Source: DAOTVY01 sp041082245
Lineage (GTDB): Bacteria; Chloroflexota; Chloroflexia; DTKN01
Direction: 5' to 3'
DNA length: 64,000 nt
Assembly: GCA_041082245.1 (NCBI GenBank)
Contig: JBDOIE010000191.1
Span: 1-64,000 of the forward strand
A program made the translations under genes and the position numbers. The notes beneath the pieces were generated by a model. The model made no database searches, had not been told where the DNA came from, and worked only from the letters and a program-made list of their open reading frames with translations. Below, in pieces: positions 16,564-24,965 of the stretch (position 1 is its first letter; the number at the start of each line of letters is the position of its first letter).

Positions 16564-17735
16564 GGTTTCGCCTCCTTGGGGGATGGAATCGACTCACCTG
16601 TGGGCCAGAGGGGAAGCTGGCGGGCCGGCCGGCGCCCCGCCAGCAGTACAAAGGGCGCTGCCTGCTCCGCGCGGATGCCGAGTTTCCGCAGGTCTTCCAG
16701 CTCGCGCAGCGTGCCCTGCGTCCGTGCGCGCAGGATGCTATCCGCGCCGACAGGACCGATGCCCGGCACGCGCAGCAGTTCCTCCCGGCTTGCCGTGTTC
16801 ACCTCGACAGGGGCTTCGAGCAGGTGCTTGCGGGCCCAGGCCAGCTTCGGGTTCACCTCCAGCGGCAGGTTGCCGCTTTCGTCGAAGGGGAGTTCGTCCA
16901 CCTTGAATCCGTAGTCGCGCAGCAGGAAAGAGGATTCGTAGAGCCGGTGTTCGCGGAGCGCCGGTGTGGGCGGATGGTCCTCGAGCGGAGTTCCGGGGAC
17001 CGGCTCGAAGCGGCTGAAGTAGGCCCGTGCCAGCCCAAGTTCCCGCAGGAGGTACTCTGTCGTGCGGAGGATCTCGCGGTCGCTCTCCCCGGCTGCGCCG
17101 ACCACGAACTGGGTGGTCGCGCTTGGCCAGCGGCCCGGCTCGCTGCGGCGCACCTGCGCGATCCACTTCAGGCGCTCGAACAGCTCCTCGTAGAACGACT
17201 TGTGGGGGCAGAGGCGAGAGAGCCGCTCCGGGTTGGGCGCCTCCAGGTTCACCGATACCCGGTTGGCCAGGCGCATTGCGGCGATCACCTGCTCGCGCTC
17301 GGCCCCGGGCATGATTTTCAGGTGGATGTAGCCGCGGAAGCGGTATCGCCGGCGCAGGATCTCCGCAGTGTCGATAAGCAGGTCCTCGGTCCGTGCGCCA
17401 CCTCCCGCGATGCCGGAGGAAAGAAAGAGTCCCTGCACGAGGCCGCGTTCGTGCATCTGGATGAAGAGGCGCGCAAGCTCGTCGGGCGAGAATGTCGCGC
17501 GCCGCGTGTCCCGTCCCCGGCGAAAGGCGCAGTAGAGGCAGTCGCGCTCGCATGCCGACGTCATGAGCGTCTTCAGGAGCGCGATCCGTTTCCCTCCGGG
17601 GAGCACCGCCTGGTAGATGCAGCGGCTGAGGTCGTCCGCAGGGGCAGGGACAGCTGGCCGACGCAGGGGTAGCTCCTCGGCCGGCTCGAAGCAGGTCGGT
17701 GGGCCGAGCAGCCGGAGCTTGTCCAGTGGGTCCAT
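16560..17735 (-). CDS. Radical SAM protein with C-terminal helix-hairpin-helix (rSAM_link_UDG-type)
   Basis: 391 aa; ATG with AGGAGG five bases upstream. The 4Fe-4S motif CERDCLYC lies near residues 62-69, followed by the rSAM core (GGGARTEDLL, NLEAPNPERLSRLCPHKSF). The C-terminus has a DNA-binding helix-hairpin-helix (about 311-333, VNTASREELLRVPGIGP). This matches the putative DNA-modification/repair radical SAM family usually linked to an uracil-DNA-glycosylase-like partner. No such partner is adjacent here. Follows the ABC permease by 29 nt in the same direction. Confidence 0.82.
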   Translation of the reverse strand: MDPLDKLRLLGPPTCFEPAEELPLRRPAVPAPADDLSRCIYQAVLPGGKRIALLKTLMTSACERDCLYCAFRRGRDTRRATFSPDELARLFIQMHERGLVQGLFLSSGIAGGGARTEDLLIDTAEILRRRYRFRGYIHLKIMPGAEREQVIAAMRLANRVSVNLEAPNPERLSRLCPHKSFYEELFERLKWIAQVRRSEPGRWPSATTQFVVGAAGESDREILRTTEYLLRELGLARAYFSRFEPVPGTPLEDHPPTPALREHRLYESSFLLRDYGFKVDELPFDESGNLPLEVNPKLAWARKHLLEAPVEVNTASREELLRVPGIGPVGADSILRARTQGTLRELEDLRKLGIRAEQAAPFVLLAGRRPARQLPLWPTGESIPSPKEAKP

Positions 17736-17764
17736 GCGCACCTCCTGTGGCGGCTCGGGCCCGA

Positions 17765-18517
17765 TCAAAGCTCCTGAAGCTCCAGGGCCAGGCAGGCCAC
17801 GCCGAGCGCCAGCACCATCAGTCCGGCAGAGACAGCGGCTGCGGGCCCCCAGGCGCAGTGCCCACCGGTGGCCAGGGTCGCCCCACAGCTCGGAAGCCGT
17901 CCGGGGAGGTAGTCGCCGACCCCGGGAATGGCTCCGAGCCCGCCGAGCAGCACGACCGCCCCGAAGGCGAGCCCTCCGGCGATCAGCGCGGAGCGTGCGA
18001 GGGTGCTGCAGAGCAACGTCACCGCGACGTACACGAGCAGGAAAAGGAGCAGGAAACCGTTCAGCACCATCCACGGACCGAGGGCGGGAGGCTGGAAGAG
18101 GATTGTCGTGTACAGGTAGGCGCCGGCGCCGGCCAGCGCGAGGCTTCCCGCGAACGACACGGCGAGCGCCGCGAACTTGGCCAGGACGAAGGCCGTCCGG
18201 GAGAGCGGCTTGACGAGCACGAGCGCCGCCGTCCCCTTGTCCTTCTCCTGCGCGACCATCCCCATGGCGAGCAGGAGCGCTAGGATGACCCCGAACTGGG
18301 TCGTGTTCTTCACATACTGGGCAACCGCGTCGGCTATGGTCGGCTCGGGGATGATGGCGGCCAGCGCTTCCCCACCCGGGACCAGGCGAACGATCTCGGG
18401 GGTGAACTTGGCCAGCGCCGGGGAAAGGAGCCCGAAGAGCAGCAGGACCGTTCCGAGGATCGTCAGCCGGTGGCTGCGTACGATTTCGAGCAGCTCCTTG
18501 CGCAGGGCGACACTCAT
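17765..18517 (-). CDS. ABC-2 type transporter permease
   Basis: 250 aa, about six hydrophobic segments in the ABC-2 membrane pattern. It begins MSVALRKELLEIVRSHR, a short cytosolic helix typical of these permeases, and carries the EKDKGTAALVL loop. The ATG overlaps the ATPase stop as ATGA. Partner of the ATPase just upstream; together they probably export a lipid, polysaccharide or drug-like substrate, which cannot be specified. Confidence 0.88.
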   Translation of the reverse strand: MSVALRKELLEIVRSHRLTILGTVLLLFGLLSPALAKFTPEIVRLVPGGEALAAIIPEPTIADAVAQYVKNTTQFGVILALLLAMGMVAQEKDKGTAALVLVKPLSRTAFVLAKFAALAVSFAGSLALAGAGAYLYTTILFQPPALGPWMVLNGFLLLFLLVYVAVTLLCSTLARSALIAGGLAFGAVVLLGGLGAIPGVGDYLPGRLPSCGATLATGGHCAWGPAAAVSAGLMVLALGVACLALELQEL

Positions 18518-19461
18518 TTCGGCGACTCTCCCGGGCCCACCAGGCGCAGAAAGATGTCCTCGAGCGACGGGCGCACCATCTCGTAGCGGTTCAGTACCAG
18601 GCCAGAGCGCACCGCCAGCGCAAGGAGTTCCCGCCTGGCGGCGACGATATCGCGGACGATCACGCGCACGGTGTTGCCGTCGAGCGTCGTCCGGGCAACC
18701 CAGGGGATCGACAGCGGCAGGGCGGCCGCCCAGGCGGCCAGCGTCTCCTCCTGTCCGCGCTCGCACTCCAGTTCGAAGGCCGGCACGGCGTAGCGCTGGG
18801 CGAGCTCTTCCTGACGGGCTTCCGCGACCATGCGACCCCGCGCGATGATCCCCACCGTGTCGCAGACGCGCTCCACGTCGGCCAGGATATGAGTGGACAT
18901 AAAGACCGTGCATTCCCCGCGCAGACTCTCGATCAGGTCGAGCACTTGTTTCCGTCCGGCCGGATCGAGCGCGCTCAGCGGCTCGTCCAGGAAGAGCACC
19001 TGAGGGCGGTTCAGGAGCGCCTGGGCGAGGCCCAGGCGCTGGCGCATCCCGCGCGAAAAGCCCCCGATCCGCCTCCGACCCACCTCCTCCAGGCCCACAC
19101 GCTGGAGCAGCTCCCGGGAACGTGCCCGGCGCTCGCTCGCCGGGAGATCGAAGATGCGCCCCACGTAGTCCAGGTACTCCTCCGGGGTCATCCAGGGGTA
19201 GAAGGCCGGTTCCTCGGGAAGGTAGCCGATGCAGCGGGCGAGGGCCTGGCGGTCACGGCCCACTTCCAGCCCGGCGACCCAGGCGCGCCCCCCCGTCGGT
19301 CGGGCAAGGCCGGTGAGGAGGCGGATCGTGGTGGTCTTGCCCGCACCGTTCGGCCCGAGGAAGCCATAGATCGTGTGGGGCTCCACGGTGAGCGTCAGCC
19401 CGTCGAGAGCGCGCACCGGGCCGAACCGCTTTTCCAGCCCTTCGGTGCGGATCGCGTCCAA
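18514..19461 (-). CDS. ABC-2 type transporter ATP-binding protein
   Basis: 315 aa. Walker A GPNGAGKTT, signature motif FSRGMRQRLGLAQAL, Walker B VLFLDEPLSALDP and the H-loop STH are all present. The extra C-terminal domain of about 90 aa is typical of NatA/CcmA-like exporter ATPases. Starts with TTG directly after the stop of the small membrane protein, with GGAGGA placed correctly upstream. Confidence 0.92.
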   Translation of the reverse strand: MDAIRTEGLEKRFGPVRALDGLTLTVEPHTIYGFLGPNGAGKTTTIRLLTGLARPTGGRAWVAGLEVGRDRQALARCIGYLPEEPAFYPWMTPEEYLDYVGRIFDLPASERRARSRELLQRVGLEEVGRRRIGGFSRGMRQRLGLAQALLNRPQVLFLDEPLSALDPAGRKQVLDLIESLRGECTVFMSTHILADVERVCDTVGIIARGRMVAEARQEELAQRYAVPAFELECERGQEETLAAWAAALPLSIPWVARTTLDGNTVRVIVRDIVAARRELLALAVRSGLVLNRYEMVRPSLEDIFLRLVGPGESPK

Positions 19462-19656
19462 CTACTCCTCCCGGCCGAAGAGAAAGTAGACGATCGGCCC
19501 CACGATGTTCACAATCACGATCACGAGCACCCAGGCCCATTTCGGACCCTTGGTGCGCGGGCGTTGGACGAGGTCGATCAGCGCGGCCAGCATCAGTCCC
19601 CATTCCAGAAGCACGACGGGGAGCAGCAAAGGCAGCCAGCGACGCAGTTCCACCAC
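19462..19656 (-). CDS. Small PLDc_N-like membrane protein
   Basis: 64 aa, GTG start. Two membrane helices separated by a basic turn (QRPRTKGPKWAW) and the ending IVGPIVYFLFGREE match the PLDc_N (phospholipase D nuclease N-terminal-like) family, often found beside ABC-2 exporters. First gene of the reverse operon. Confidence 0.8.
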   Translation of the reverse strand: MVELRRWLPLLLPVVLLEWGLMLAALIDLVQRPRTKGPKWAWVLVIVIVNIVGPIVYFLFGREE

Positions 19657-19686
19657 GTTTTCTTCCTCCTTCTTTCGGCCCAGATC

Positions 19687-19715
19687 ATTCTAGCATAGCG
19701 GACAGCGCCGGTCAA
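19687..19715 (-). promoter_or_regulatory. Promoter of the ABC/radical SAM/M28 operon
   Basis: Reverse strand TTGACC, 17-nt spacer, TAGAAT, 31 nt before the first start codon. It is back-to-back with the lexA promoter, and the SOS box begins 15 bp upstream of its -35. Confidence 0.8.
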
Positions 19716-19724
19716 AACGGCTAC

Positions 19725-19753
19725 TTGACAGAACAAACGTGCGAGTGTATAAT
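19725..19753 (+). promoter_or_regulatory. lexA promoter
   Basis: Perfect TTGACA and TATAAT with a 17-nt spacer, about 60 nt before the lexA ATG. The operator lies within the spacer. Confidence 0.9.
19731..19742. promoter_or_regulatory. SOS box (LexA operator)
   Basis: GAAC-AAAC-GTGC directly after the -35, matching seven of eight fixed positions of the Gram-positive LexA/DinR box (GAAC-N4-GTTC). Its position between -35 and -10 indicates repression of lexA by its own product. Confidence 0.7.
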
Positions 19754-19814
19754 GCAAATGGCCGCGACGGAGCGGGCGACAGTCTGTGCGAGGGTCGCGG
19801 CGAGGACGGGACTC

Positions 19815-20489
19815 ATGAGGAAGATCAGCGAGCGGCAACGGAAGATCCTGGAGTACGTGGAGGAATTCATCCGGGAGCACGGCTATCCGCCTTCGATCCG
19901 GCAGATCCAGACGACGCTAGCGCTTTCTTCGACCTCGGTGGTGGACTATAACCTGAAGGTCCTGGAGCGCCACGGGCTCTTGCAGCGCGTGCGGCGCGCT
20001 TCGCGCTCGATCACCCTGAACGAGCGAGGGGTGTCGTTCCTGCAAAACCTGCGTGCTGTCCCCCTCCTGGGTACCATCGCAGCCGGCGAGCCGATCCCTG
20101 TCCCCGAGGACCCCGCTGCCCTGGAGACGCTGCGCGCGAGCGAGGACACGGAGCACGTGCAGCTGCCGGCCGACCTGTGGCCGGGGTCGACCGACGACCT
20201 CTTTGCTCTGCGCGTCAAGGGCGACTCGATGATCGACGCCTTTATCGCGGACGGGGACATCGTCATCCTGCGCCGTCAGCAAACGGCCCACAACGGCGAG
20301 ATGGTCGCGGTGTGGCTGCGCGATCGGCAGGAAGTGACCCTGAAGCGCTTCTATCGGGAAGGACGCATGGTCCGGCTGCAGCCGGAAAACCGGCAGATGG
20401 AGCCGATCTATGTCGACGCGCGCCAGGTTGCGATCCAGGGGCGCGTTGTCGGGGTGATCCGGCGCTACGAACCAACAGCGCCGGCATAA
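19815..20489 (+). CDS. lexA: LexA repressor
   Basis: 224 aa. The N-terminal winged helix (RQRKILEYVEEFIREHGYPPSIRQI, then SSTSVVDYNLKVLERHGLL) is followed by the S24 autoprotease domain. The catalytic Ser is in VKGDSMIDA and the Lys in VTLKRFY. The usual Ala-Gly self-cleavage site appears as IAAGEPIPVPE. Represses the DNA-damage response until RecA filament triggers self-cleavage. The ATG at 19815 is chosen because it lies after the transcription start and gives normal length. The next gene follows within 25 nt. Confidence 0.95.
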   Translation: MRKISERQRKILEYVEEFIREHGYPPSIRQIQTTLALSSTSVVDYNLKVLERHGLLQRVRRASRSITLNERGVSFLQNLRAVPLLGTIAAGEPIPVPEDPAALETLRASEDTEHVQLPADLWPGSTDDLFALRVKGDSMIDAFIADGDIVILRRQQTAHNGEMVAVWLRDRQEVTLKRFYREGRMVRLQPENRQMEPIYVDARQVAIQGRVVGVIRRYEPTAPA

Positions 20490-20514
20490 CGCCGTTCCGA
20501 AGGAGCGCGGTGCT

Positions 20515-21018
20515 GTGGGGCATATCCTGGAGCAGTTGCCTGCCAGTTGGACTGGCCGGCCGGAGAAGGCGTGGCGCGCGGCTTGCCGCAGTTATGCGCT
20601 GATCTGGGGTGTCCTGGGTCGAACGGTGGCCGAGCGCTGCCGATCGGAAGGGCTCGCGGCGATCGCGGAAGCGTTCCGGCGCATCGCGCGCCTCCAGGCG
20701 ACACGGGCCTTCGAATCGGGACAGTTCGAACGGAACGCCCGCGGTATGGTAGCCTATATGCGGGCAGCGGAGGAAACCCTCGGTATGGAGGTCGAGGTCG
20801 AGGAAGGGGCGACGCCGGAACGTGCCGTCTTCCGCTGGAAAAAGTGCCCGCTCTACGACGACCCGGCGAAGGAGTCGACTCCCGAACTCTGTCAGGCCTA
20901 CGCGGCGTTCGAGATCGAAGCGGCGCGCATCTGCCACCCCTTGTTGCGCTGCACGGTCACCCGATCGATGGGCCGCGGGGACGATTGCTGCGAGATGGTG
21001 TTCGAGATGGAGCGGTAA
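20515..21018 (+). CDS. ATC-hydrolase-like protein (L-2-amino-thiazoline-4-carboxylate hydrolase family)
   Basis: 167 aa from GTG with AAGGAG nine bases upstream. The C-terminal half carries the Cys-rich pattern of the ATC_hydrolase family: KKCPLYDD, a conserved CQAYAAFE helix, CHPLLRCTVTRSM and GDDCCEMVFE. Close relatives are of unknown function, and the named thiazoline hydrolysis is known for only a few members. It is probably cotranscribed with lexA and followed by a strong terminator. Confidence 0.6.
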   Translation: MGHILEQLPASWTGRPEKAWRAACRSYALIWGVLGRTVAERCRSEGLAAIAEAFRRIARLQATRAFESGQFERNARGMVAYMRAAEETLGMEVEVEEGATPERAVFRWKKCPLYDDPAKESTPELCQAYAAFEIEAARICHPLLRCTVTRSMGRGDDCCEMVFEMER

Positions 21019-21046
21019 CGCCGCACGCCCTTGGGGCTAAACGGAA

Positions 21047-21070
21047 CGAGGAGGCCACGTGGCCTCCTCG
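21047..21070. terminator. Strong palindromic terminator
   Basis: A perfect 10-bp stem (CGAGGAGGCC / GGCCTCCTCG) with an ACGT loop, then TGATCGTTTT on the + strand. It ends the lexA unit and may also stop reverse-strand transcripts from the zinc-ribbon gene. Confidence 0.85.
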
Positions 21071-21204
21071 TGATCGTTTTCGGAACGGAACAGCAGCAGC
21101 TGCCCTCACAACCTCTCCCCTCAGGATGAGCCCCCCGGTCGGCCCGTCGGAAGCGCCTTTCGGGTTTCGGCCTCGCGGGAGCCCGTGCGTACGGTGCCAT
21201 ACCG

Positions 21205-21921
21205 CTATCGCCGGGCGCCGATCAACCGCCGAGGGGCCGGGGTAGAATAGGCCTGGAAGAGCCCAAGGGCGTACAGCACAAGGGTAAAGAGGCTGCCGGT
21301 GACCTGTGCCCAGAAGGCGGAGAAAAAGTCGGCCGGGTTGAAGCGCCCCAGGATTGCGTACTCGGCGCCCAGGATCATGGCCGCAGTCAGGCCCAGCGCA
21401 AGCCATTGCAGCTTGCGGCCCCGCTTCTTCCCTGCGCCGAACCGCACCGCCTCGGCGATCCCCCAGCCCCCAAGGAAGGCAAGGAGCGTGAGGTCCGTTC
21501 CTGTGTAGCGGTACACGAGGTACCACACGGCTCCACCGAGGATCGCTGCCGCGGCACCGAACAGCACCGCACGTGGCATCTGGATGCCTTGCGTCTCCGC
21601 GGCGAAGCGCGCTTCCAGCTCGGAGACACACCGGGGACAGAGCGCGGCCGTCTGGCCCCGGACCCGGCCGGGAATCACGAGCGCTTCACCGGGGGAGATG
21701 GGTGCTTGGCAGCGGATACAGGTCATCCCGGGAGCTTCCTCTTCCTTCTCTTCGGGGACGGCCTCCTCGGTGGTCACCTCGGGGGCCTCGGTTTCTTCTT
21801 CGGGCTGCGGCAGCTCCTGTACGGAGGCCGGCTCGGCCTCTGCGCCCAGGACGGCCCCACATGAGCGGCAGACCGTGTTCTCGCGCGGGTTCCGCGCCCC
21901 ACAATTGGGACAGATAGACAT
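21205..21921 (-). CDS. Zinc-ribbon membrane protein
   Basis: 238 aa; ATG with GAGGAAA upstream. It opens with a CPNCGARNPRENTVCRSCG zinc ribbon. An acidic Glu-rich linker (about 28-65) follows, then a second CIRC...CPRC ribbon (about 72-100). Three to four membrane helices fill the C-terminus. No enzymatic motif. Likely a membrane protein with cytosolic zinc-binding modules of unknown partner. Divergent from the tryptophanase gene. Confidence 0.72.
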   Translation of the reverse strand: MSICPNCGARNPRENTVCRSCGAVLGAEAEPASVQELPQPEEETEAPEVTTEEAVPEEKEEEAPGMTCIRCQAPISPGEALVIPGRVRGQTAALCPRCVSELEARFAAETQGIQMPRAVLFGAAAAILGGAVWYLVYRYTGTDLTLLAFLGGWGIAEAVRFGAGKKRGRKLQWLALGLTAAMILGAEYAILGRFNPADFFSAFWAQVTGSLFTLVLYALGLFQAYSTPAPRRLIGARR

Positions 21922-22031
21922 CGTTTCCTCCTGCTCCTGGCGGTTGGCGAGGCGCCGGCCTGTCGCTGCGGTCCATCCCGAAGGAGGCCGGCATACTGCG
22001 CCGGCCTGCCCCGTCGTCCAGTGGCGCGCCC

Positions 22032-22060
22032 ATTCTACTACAACCCGCGCGCCCGTGCAA
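22032..22060 (-). promoter_or_regulatory. Promoter for the zinc-ribbon membrane protein
   Basis: Reverse strand TTGCAC, 17-nt spacer, TAGAAT. Its -35 lies 11 bp from the -35 of the divergent tryptophanase promoter. Confidence 0.75.
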
Positions 22061-22071
22061 CCGGCGCTCGG

Positions 22072-22100
22072 TTGACAGCCCCCGGGAAAGGGGATAGAAT
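22072..22100 (+). promoter_or_regulatory. Promoter for the tryptophanase operon
   Basis: TTGACA, 17-nt spacer, TAGAAT. This rules out start codons upstream of about 22105 for the lyase gene. Confidence 0.85.
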
Positions 22101-22115
22101 GGCCTCGCTTGAACC

Positions 22116-22138
22116 GGAATCCCCGTTGTCGGGGATTC
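22116..22138 (+). promoter_or_regulatory. Hairpin in the tryptophanase 5' leader
   Basis: A perfect 9-bp stem, GAATCCCCG / CGGGGATTC (22117-22125, 22130-22138), with a TTGT loop between the promoter and the ribosome binding site. There is no T-tract, so it is not an obvious terminator. It may affect mRNA stability or translation. Confidence 0.5.
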
Positions 22139-22158
22139 GTTGCCGAAGGAGGCCGGAA

Positions 22159-23541
22159 TTGGACCGTCCACCCGTGGAGCCGTACCGCATCAAGGTGGTC
22201 GAACCGCTGCGCCGGACGACCCGCGAGGAGCGCCGGCGCATCGTGCAGGAGGCGGGGTACAACCTGTTCCGCGTGCGGGCGGAGGACATCTACATCGATC
22301 TCCTGACGGACAGCGGCACGGGCGCGATGAGCGACCAGCAGTGGGCCGGCATGATGGTCGGAGATGAATCGTACGCCGGTTGTCGCAACTTCTACCACCT
22401 GGAGGAAGCCATCCGCTCCATCTTCGGTTTCCCCTACTTTGTGCCCACCCACCAGGGCCGCGCCGCCGAGCATGTGCTGTTCTCCACCGTTCTCCGACCC
22501 GGGGATGTCGTGCCGAGCAATATGCACTTTGACACCACGCGCGCGAACATCGAGGCCCTCGGGGCGCATGCAGTCGACCTCGTCATCCCGGAGGGCCTCG
22601 ACCCGCAGGCGGACCACCCGTTCAAGGGCAACCTGGATGTGGCGCGACTGGAGGCGCTCATCGCGGAGGTCGGCCGCGAGCGCATCCCGTTGGGGATGAT
22701 CACGATCACGAACAACAACGGCGGAGGCCAGCCCGTTTCCCTGGAGAACATCCGCCAGGTCAGCCAGGTGCTGCACCGCCACGGCATTCCGCTCTTCATC
22801 GATGCCTGCCGGCATGCAGAGAACGCCTATTTTATCCAGCAGCGGGAGCCGGGGCAGGCCGGCCGTTCCGTGCTGGAAATCGCGCGAGAGACCTTCTCGT
22901 ATGCGGACGGCTGCACGATGAGCGCCAAGAAGGACGGGCTGGCGAACATCGGCGGTTTCCTGGCGATGCGAGATGGCGATCTCTACGAACGCATCTGCCA
23001 GCGCTTGATCCTGGTCGAGGGGTTTCCGACGTACGGCGGGCTTGCGGGCCGGGACCTGGAGGCGATCGCCCGGGGCCTCTGGGAGGCGCTGGACGAGGAT
23101 TACCTCGCGCATCGCATCGGCCAGGTGCGCTATCTGGCAGAGTGCTTGAAGGGCTACGATGTGCCCATCCTGGAGCCGGTCGGGGGTCACGCGGTGTATC
23201 TCGATGCCCGTCGCTTCCTCCCCCATATGCCCCAGTCCCATCTCCCGGCCCAGGCGCTCTCGGTCGAGATCTACATCGCCGGCGGTATCCGTACGGTGGA
23301 GATCGGGACGGTCATGAACGCCCGCCGCGACCCGCGTACCGGCGAGACGATCTATCCGGCGCTGGAACTCGTGCGCATGGCCGTACCCAGACGCGTCTAC
23401 ACGAACACCCACCTTGCATACGTCGCCGAGGTCGTAGGAGACGTCTACCGGCATCGGGAAGAGATCCGCGGCCTGCGCATCGTCTACGAGCCGCCGTTCC
23501 TGCGTCATTTCACGGCGCGTTTTGCGCCGCTGGAAGGGTAG
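22159..23541 (+). CDS. tnaA: Tryptophanase (PLP-dependent beta-eliminating lyase)
   Basis: 460 aa from TTG with GAAGGAGG placed upstream. Splits L-tryptophan into indole, pyruvate and ammonia, or a related amino acid. The PLP lysine is in MSAKKDG. Four positions that separate tryptophanase from tyrosine phenol-lyase are all of the tryptophanase type: Asp in HFDTTR (Thr in the phenol-lyase), the Val and Ile of VEIG (Met and Arg there), and His in LRHFTARF (Phe there). First gene of an operon with an FAD dehydrogenase 19 nt downstream. Confidence 0.85.
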   Translation: MDRPPVEPYRIKVVEPLRRTTREERRRIVQEAGYNLFRVRAEDIYIDLLTDSGTGAMSDQQWAGMMVGDESYAGCRNFYHLEEAIRSIFGFPYFVPTHQGRAAEHVLFSTVLRPGDVVPSNMHFDTTRANIEALGAHAVDLVIPEGLDPQADHPFKGNLDVARLEALIAEVGRERIPLGMITITNNNGGGQPVSLENIRQVSQVLHRHGIPLFIDACRHAENAYFIQQREPGQAGRSVLEIARETFSYADGCTMSAKKDGLANIGGFLAMRDGDLYERICQRLILVEGFPTYGGLAGRDLEAIARGLWEALDEDYLAHRIGQVRYLAECLKGYDVPILEPVGGHAVYLDARRFLPHMPQSHLPAQALSVEIYIAGGIRTVEIGTVMNARRDPRTGETIYPALELVRMAVPRRVYTNTHLAYVAEVVGDVYRHREEIRGLRIVYEPPFLRHFTARFAPLEG

Positions 23542-23560
23542 GGAGGCCGGGCAGGCGAAT

Positions 23561-24955
23561 ATGGACAGGCGCTACGATGTGATCATCGTCGGAGCCGGGC
23601 CGGCCGGACTCTTTGCGGCGCTCGAACTGTCGCGCCACGGGGCCGGGCGTATCCTCCTTTTGGAGAAGGGCCACGCGCTGGAAGAGCGTCGCTGCCCGAT
23701 CCGGGAGTCCGGCGGCAACTGCCGGAATTGCCGTCCCTGTGCGCAGCTTTCCGGCTGGGGCGGGGCAGGGGCTTTTTCGGACGGGAAATTGACGCTTTCC
23801 CCCGAGGTCGGCGGTTGGCTCACGGACTATTTGCCGCGCGGGGAGATCGAGCGCTATATCGCCTACGTCGACGGCATCTACCGGGAATTCGGGGCCTCCG
23901 AGCGGGTGTACGGCACCGGGGATGAGGTGGAGGACCTGCAGCGGCGGGCAGCGCTGGCGGAGCTGCGGCTGGTGCCGGTCCCGATCCGCCATCTCGGTAC
24001 AGAGCACTGCAGCGAGATCGTGCAGGCGATGCGTCGTGCGCTCGAGGGCCGGATCGAGGTGCGGCTGAACACGCCAGTGGCGCGTCTGGAGGCGGACCAG
24101 GGCCGTGTGCAGGGGGTGACGACCGCTTCTGGGGAGACCCTGGCAGCCGATTTCGTGATCGTCGCTCCGGGGCGCGAGGGTGCCGCCTGGCTGCGGCAGG
24201 AAGCCGAACGGCTGCGCATTTCCCTGTGCAACAACCCGGTCGATGTCGGGCTGCGGGTAGAGGTGCCGGCGTCGGTGCTTGCCCCGCTGACGGACGTGCT
24301 GTACGAGGCGAAACTGGAGTACACGACCCGGGCCTTCGACGACCGGGTACGTACCTTCTGCGTCTGCCCGCGCGGGGAGGTGACGCCTGAATTCGCGGAT
24401 GGCGATCCTCCGGTGGTGCTGGTGAACGGGCACAGCTATGCCGAACGCCCGACCGATTACACGAACTTTGCCCTGCTTGTGTCCACATCGTTCACCGAAC
24501 CGTTCCACGAGCCGATTGCCTACGGGCGGTACCTGGCGCGGCTGGCGAACCTGCTGAGCGGCGGGGTCATGGTACAGCGCCTGGGGGACCTCAGGGCCGG
24601 CCGGCGGACGACCGCAGCGCGCCTGGAGCGGAGCATCGTCGAGCCCACGCTGAAGAGCGCGGTCCCGGGAGACCTCAGCTTCGTCTTGCCCTACCGGTAC
24701 CTGGCGGACATCATGGAGATGCTCGAAGCGCTCGACAAGATCGCACCGGGGGTGAACTCCCGGCACACGCTGCTCTACGGCGTCGAGGCCAAGTTCTACT
24801 CCTCACGCCTGGATCTGACGCCGACGCTCGAGACGGTGCAGGTCGCGAACCTGTTTGCCGTCGGAGACGGAGCCGGAGTCACGCGCGGGCTGATCCAGGC
24901 CTCGGTCTCCGGGGTGATCGCGGCGCGCGAGGTGATCGCGCGCCTCTCCCGCTGA
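23561..24955 (+). CDS. FAD-dependent dehydrogenase (COG2509-type)
   Basis: 464 aa, ATG. The N-terminal Rossmann FAD motif is VGAGPAGLFAALEL. A Cys-rich segment (RCPIRESGGNCRNCRPC) and WGGAGAFSDGKL are hallmarks of the uncharacterised NAD(FAD)-utilising dehydrogenase family. The C-terminal FAVGDGAGVTRGL closes the FAD site. Substrate unknown. Its place after tryptophanase suggests a role in oxidising a product of amino-acid breakdown, but this is only context. Confidence 0.85.
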   Translation: MDRRYDVIIVGAGPAGLFAALELSRHGAGRILLLEKGHALEERRCPIRESGGNCRNCRPCAQLSGWGGAGAFSDGKLTLSPEVGGWLTDYLPRGEIERYIAYVDGIYREFGASERVYGTGDEVEDLQRRAALAELRLVPVPIRHLGTEHCSEIVQAMRRALEGRIEVRLNTPVARLEADQGRVQGVTTASGETLAADFVIVAPGREGAAWLRQEAERLRISLCNNPVDVGLRVEVPASVLAPLTDVLYEAKLEYTTRAFDDRVRTFCVCPRGEVTPEFADGDPPVVLVNGHSYAERPTDYTNFALLVSTSFTEPFHEPIAYGRYLARLANLLSGGVMVQRLGDLRAGRRTTAARLERSIVEPTLKSAVPGDLSFVLPYRYLADIMEMLEALDKIAPGVNSRHTLLYGVEAKFYSSRLDLTPTLETVQVANLFAVGDGAGVTRGLIQASVSGVIAAREVIARLSR

Positions 24956-24965
24956 GGACGTCCCG

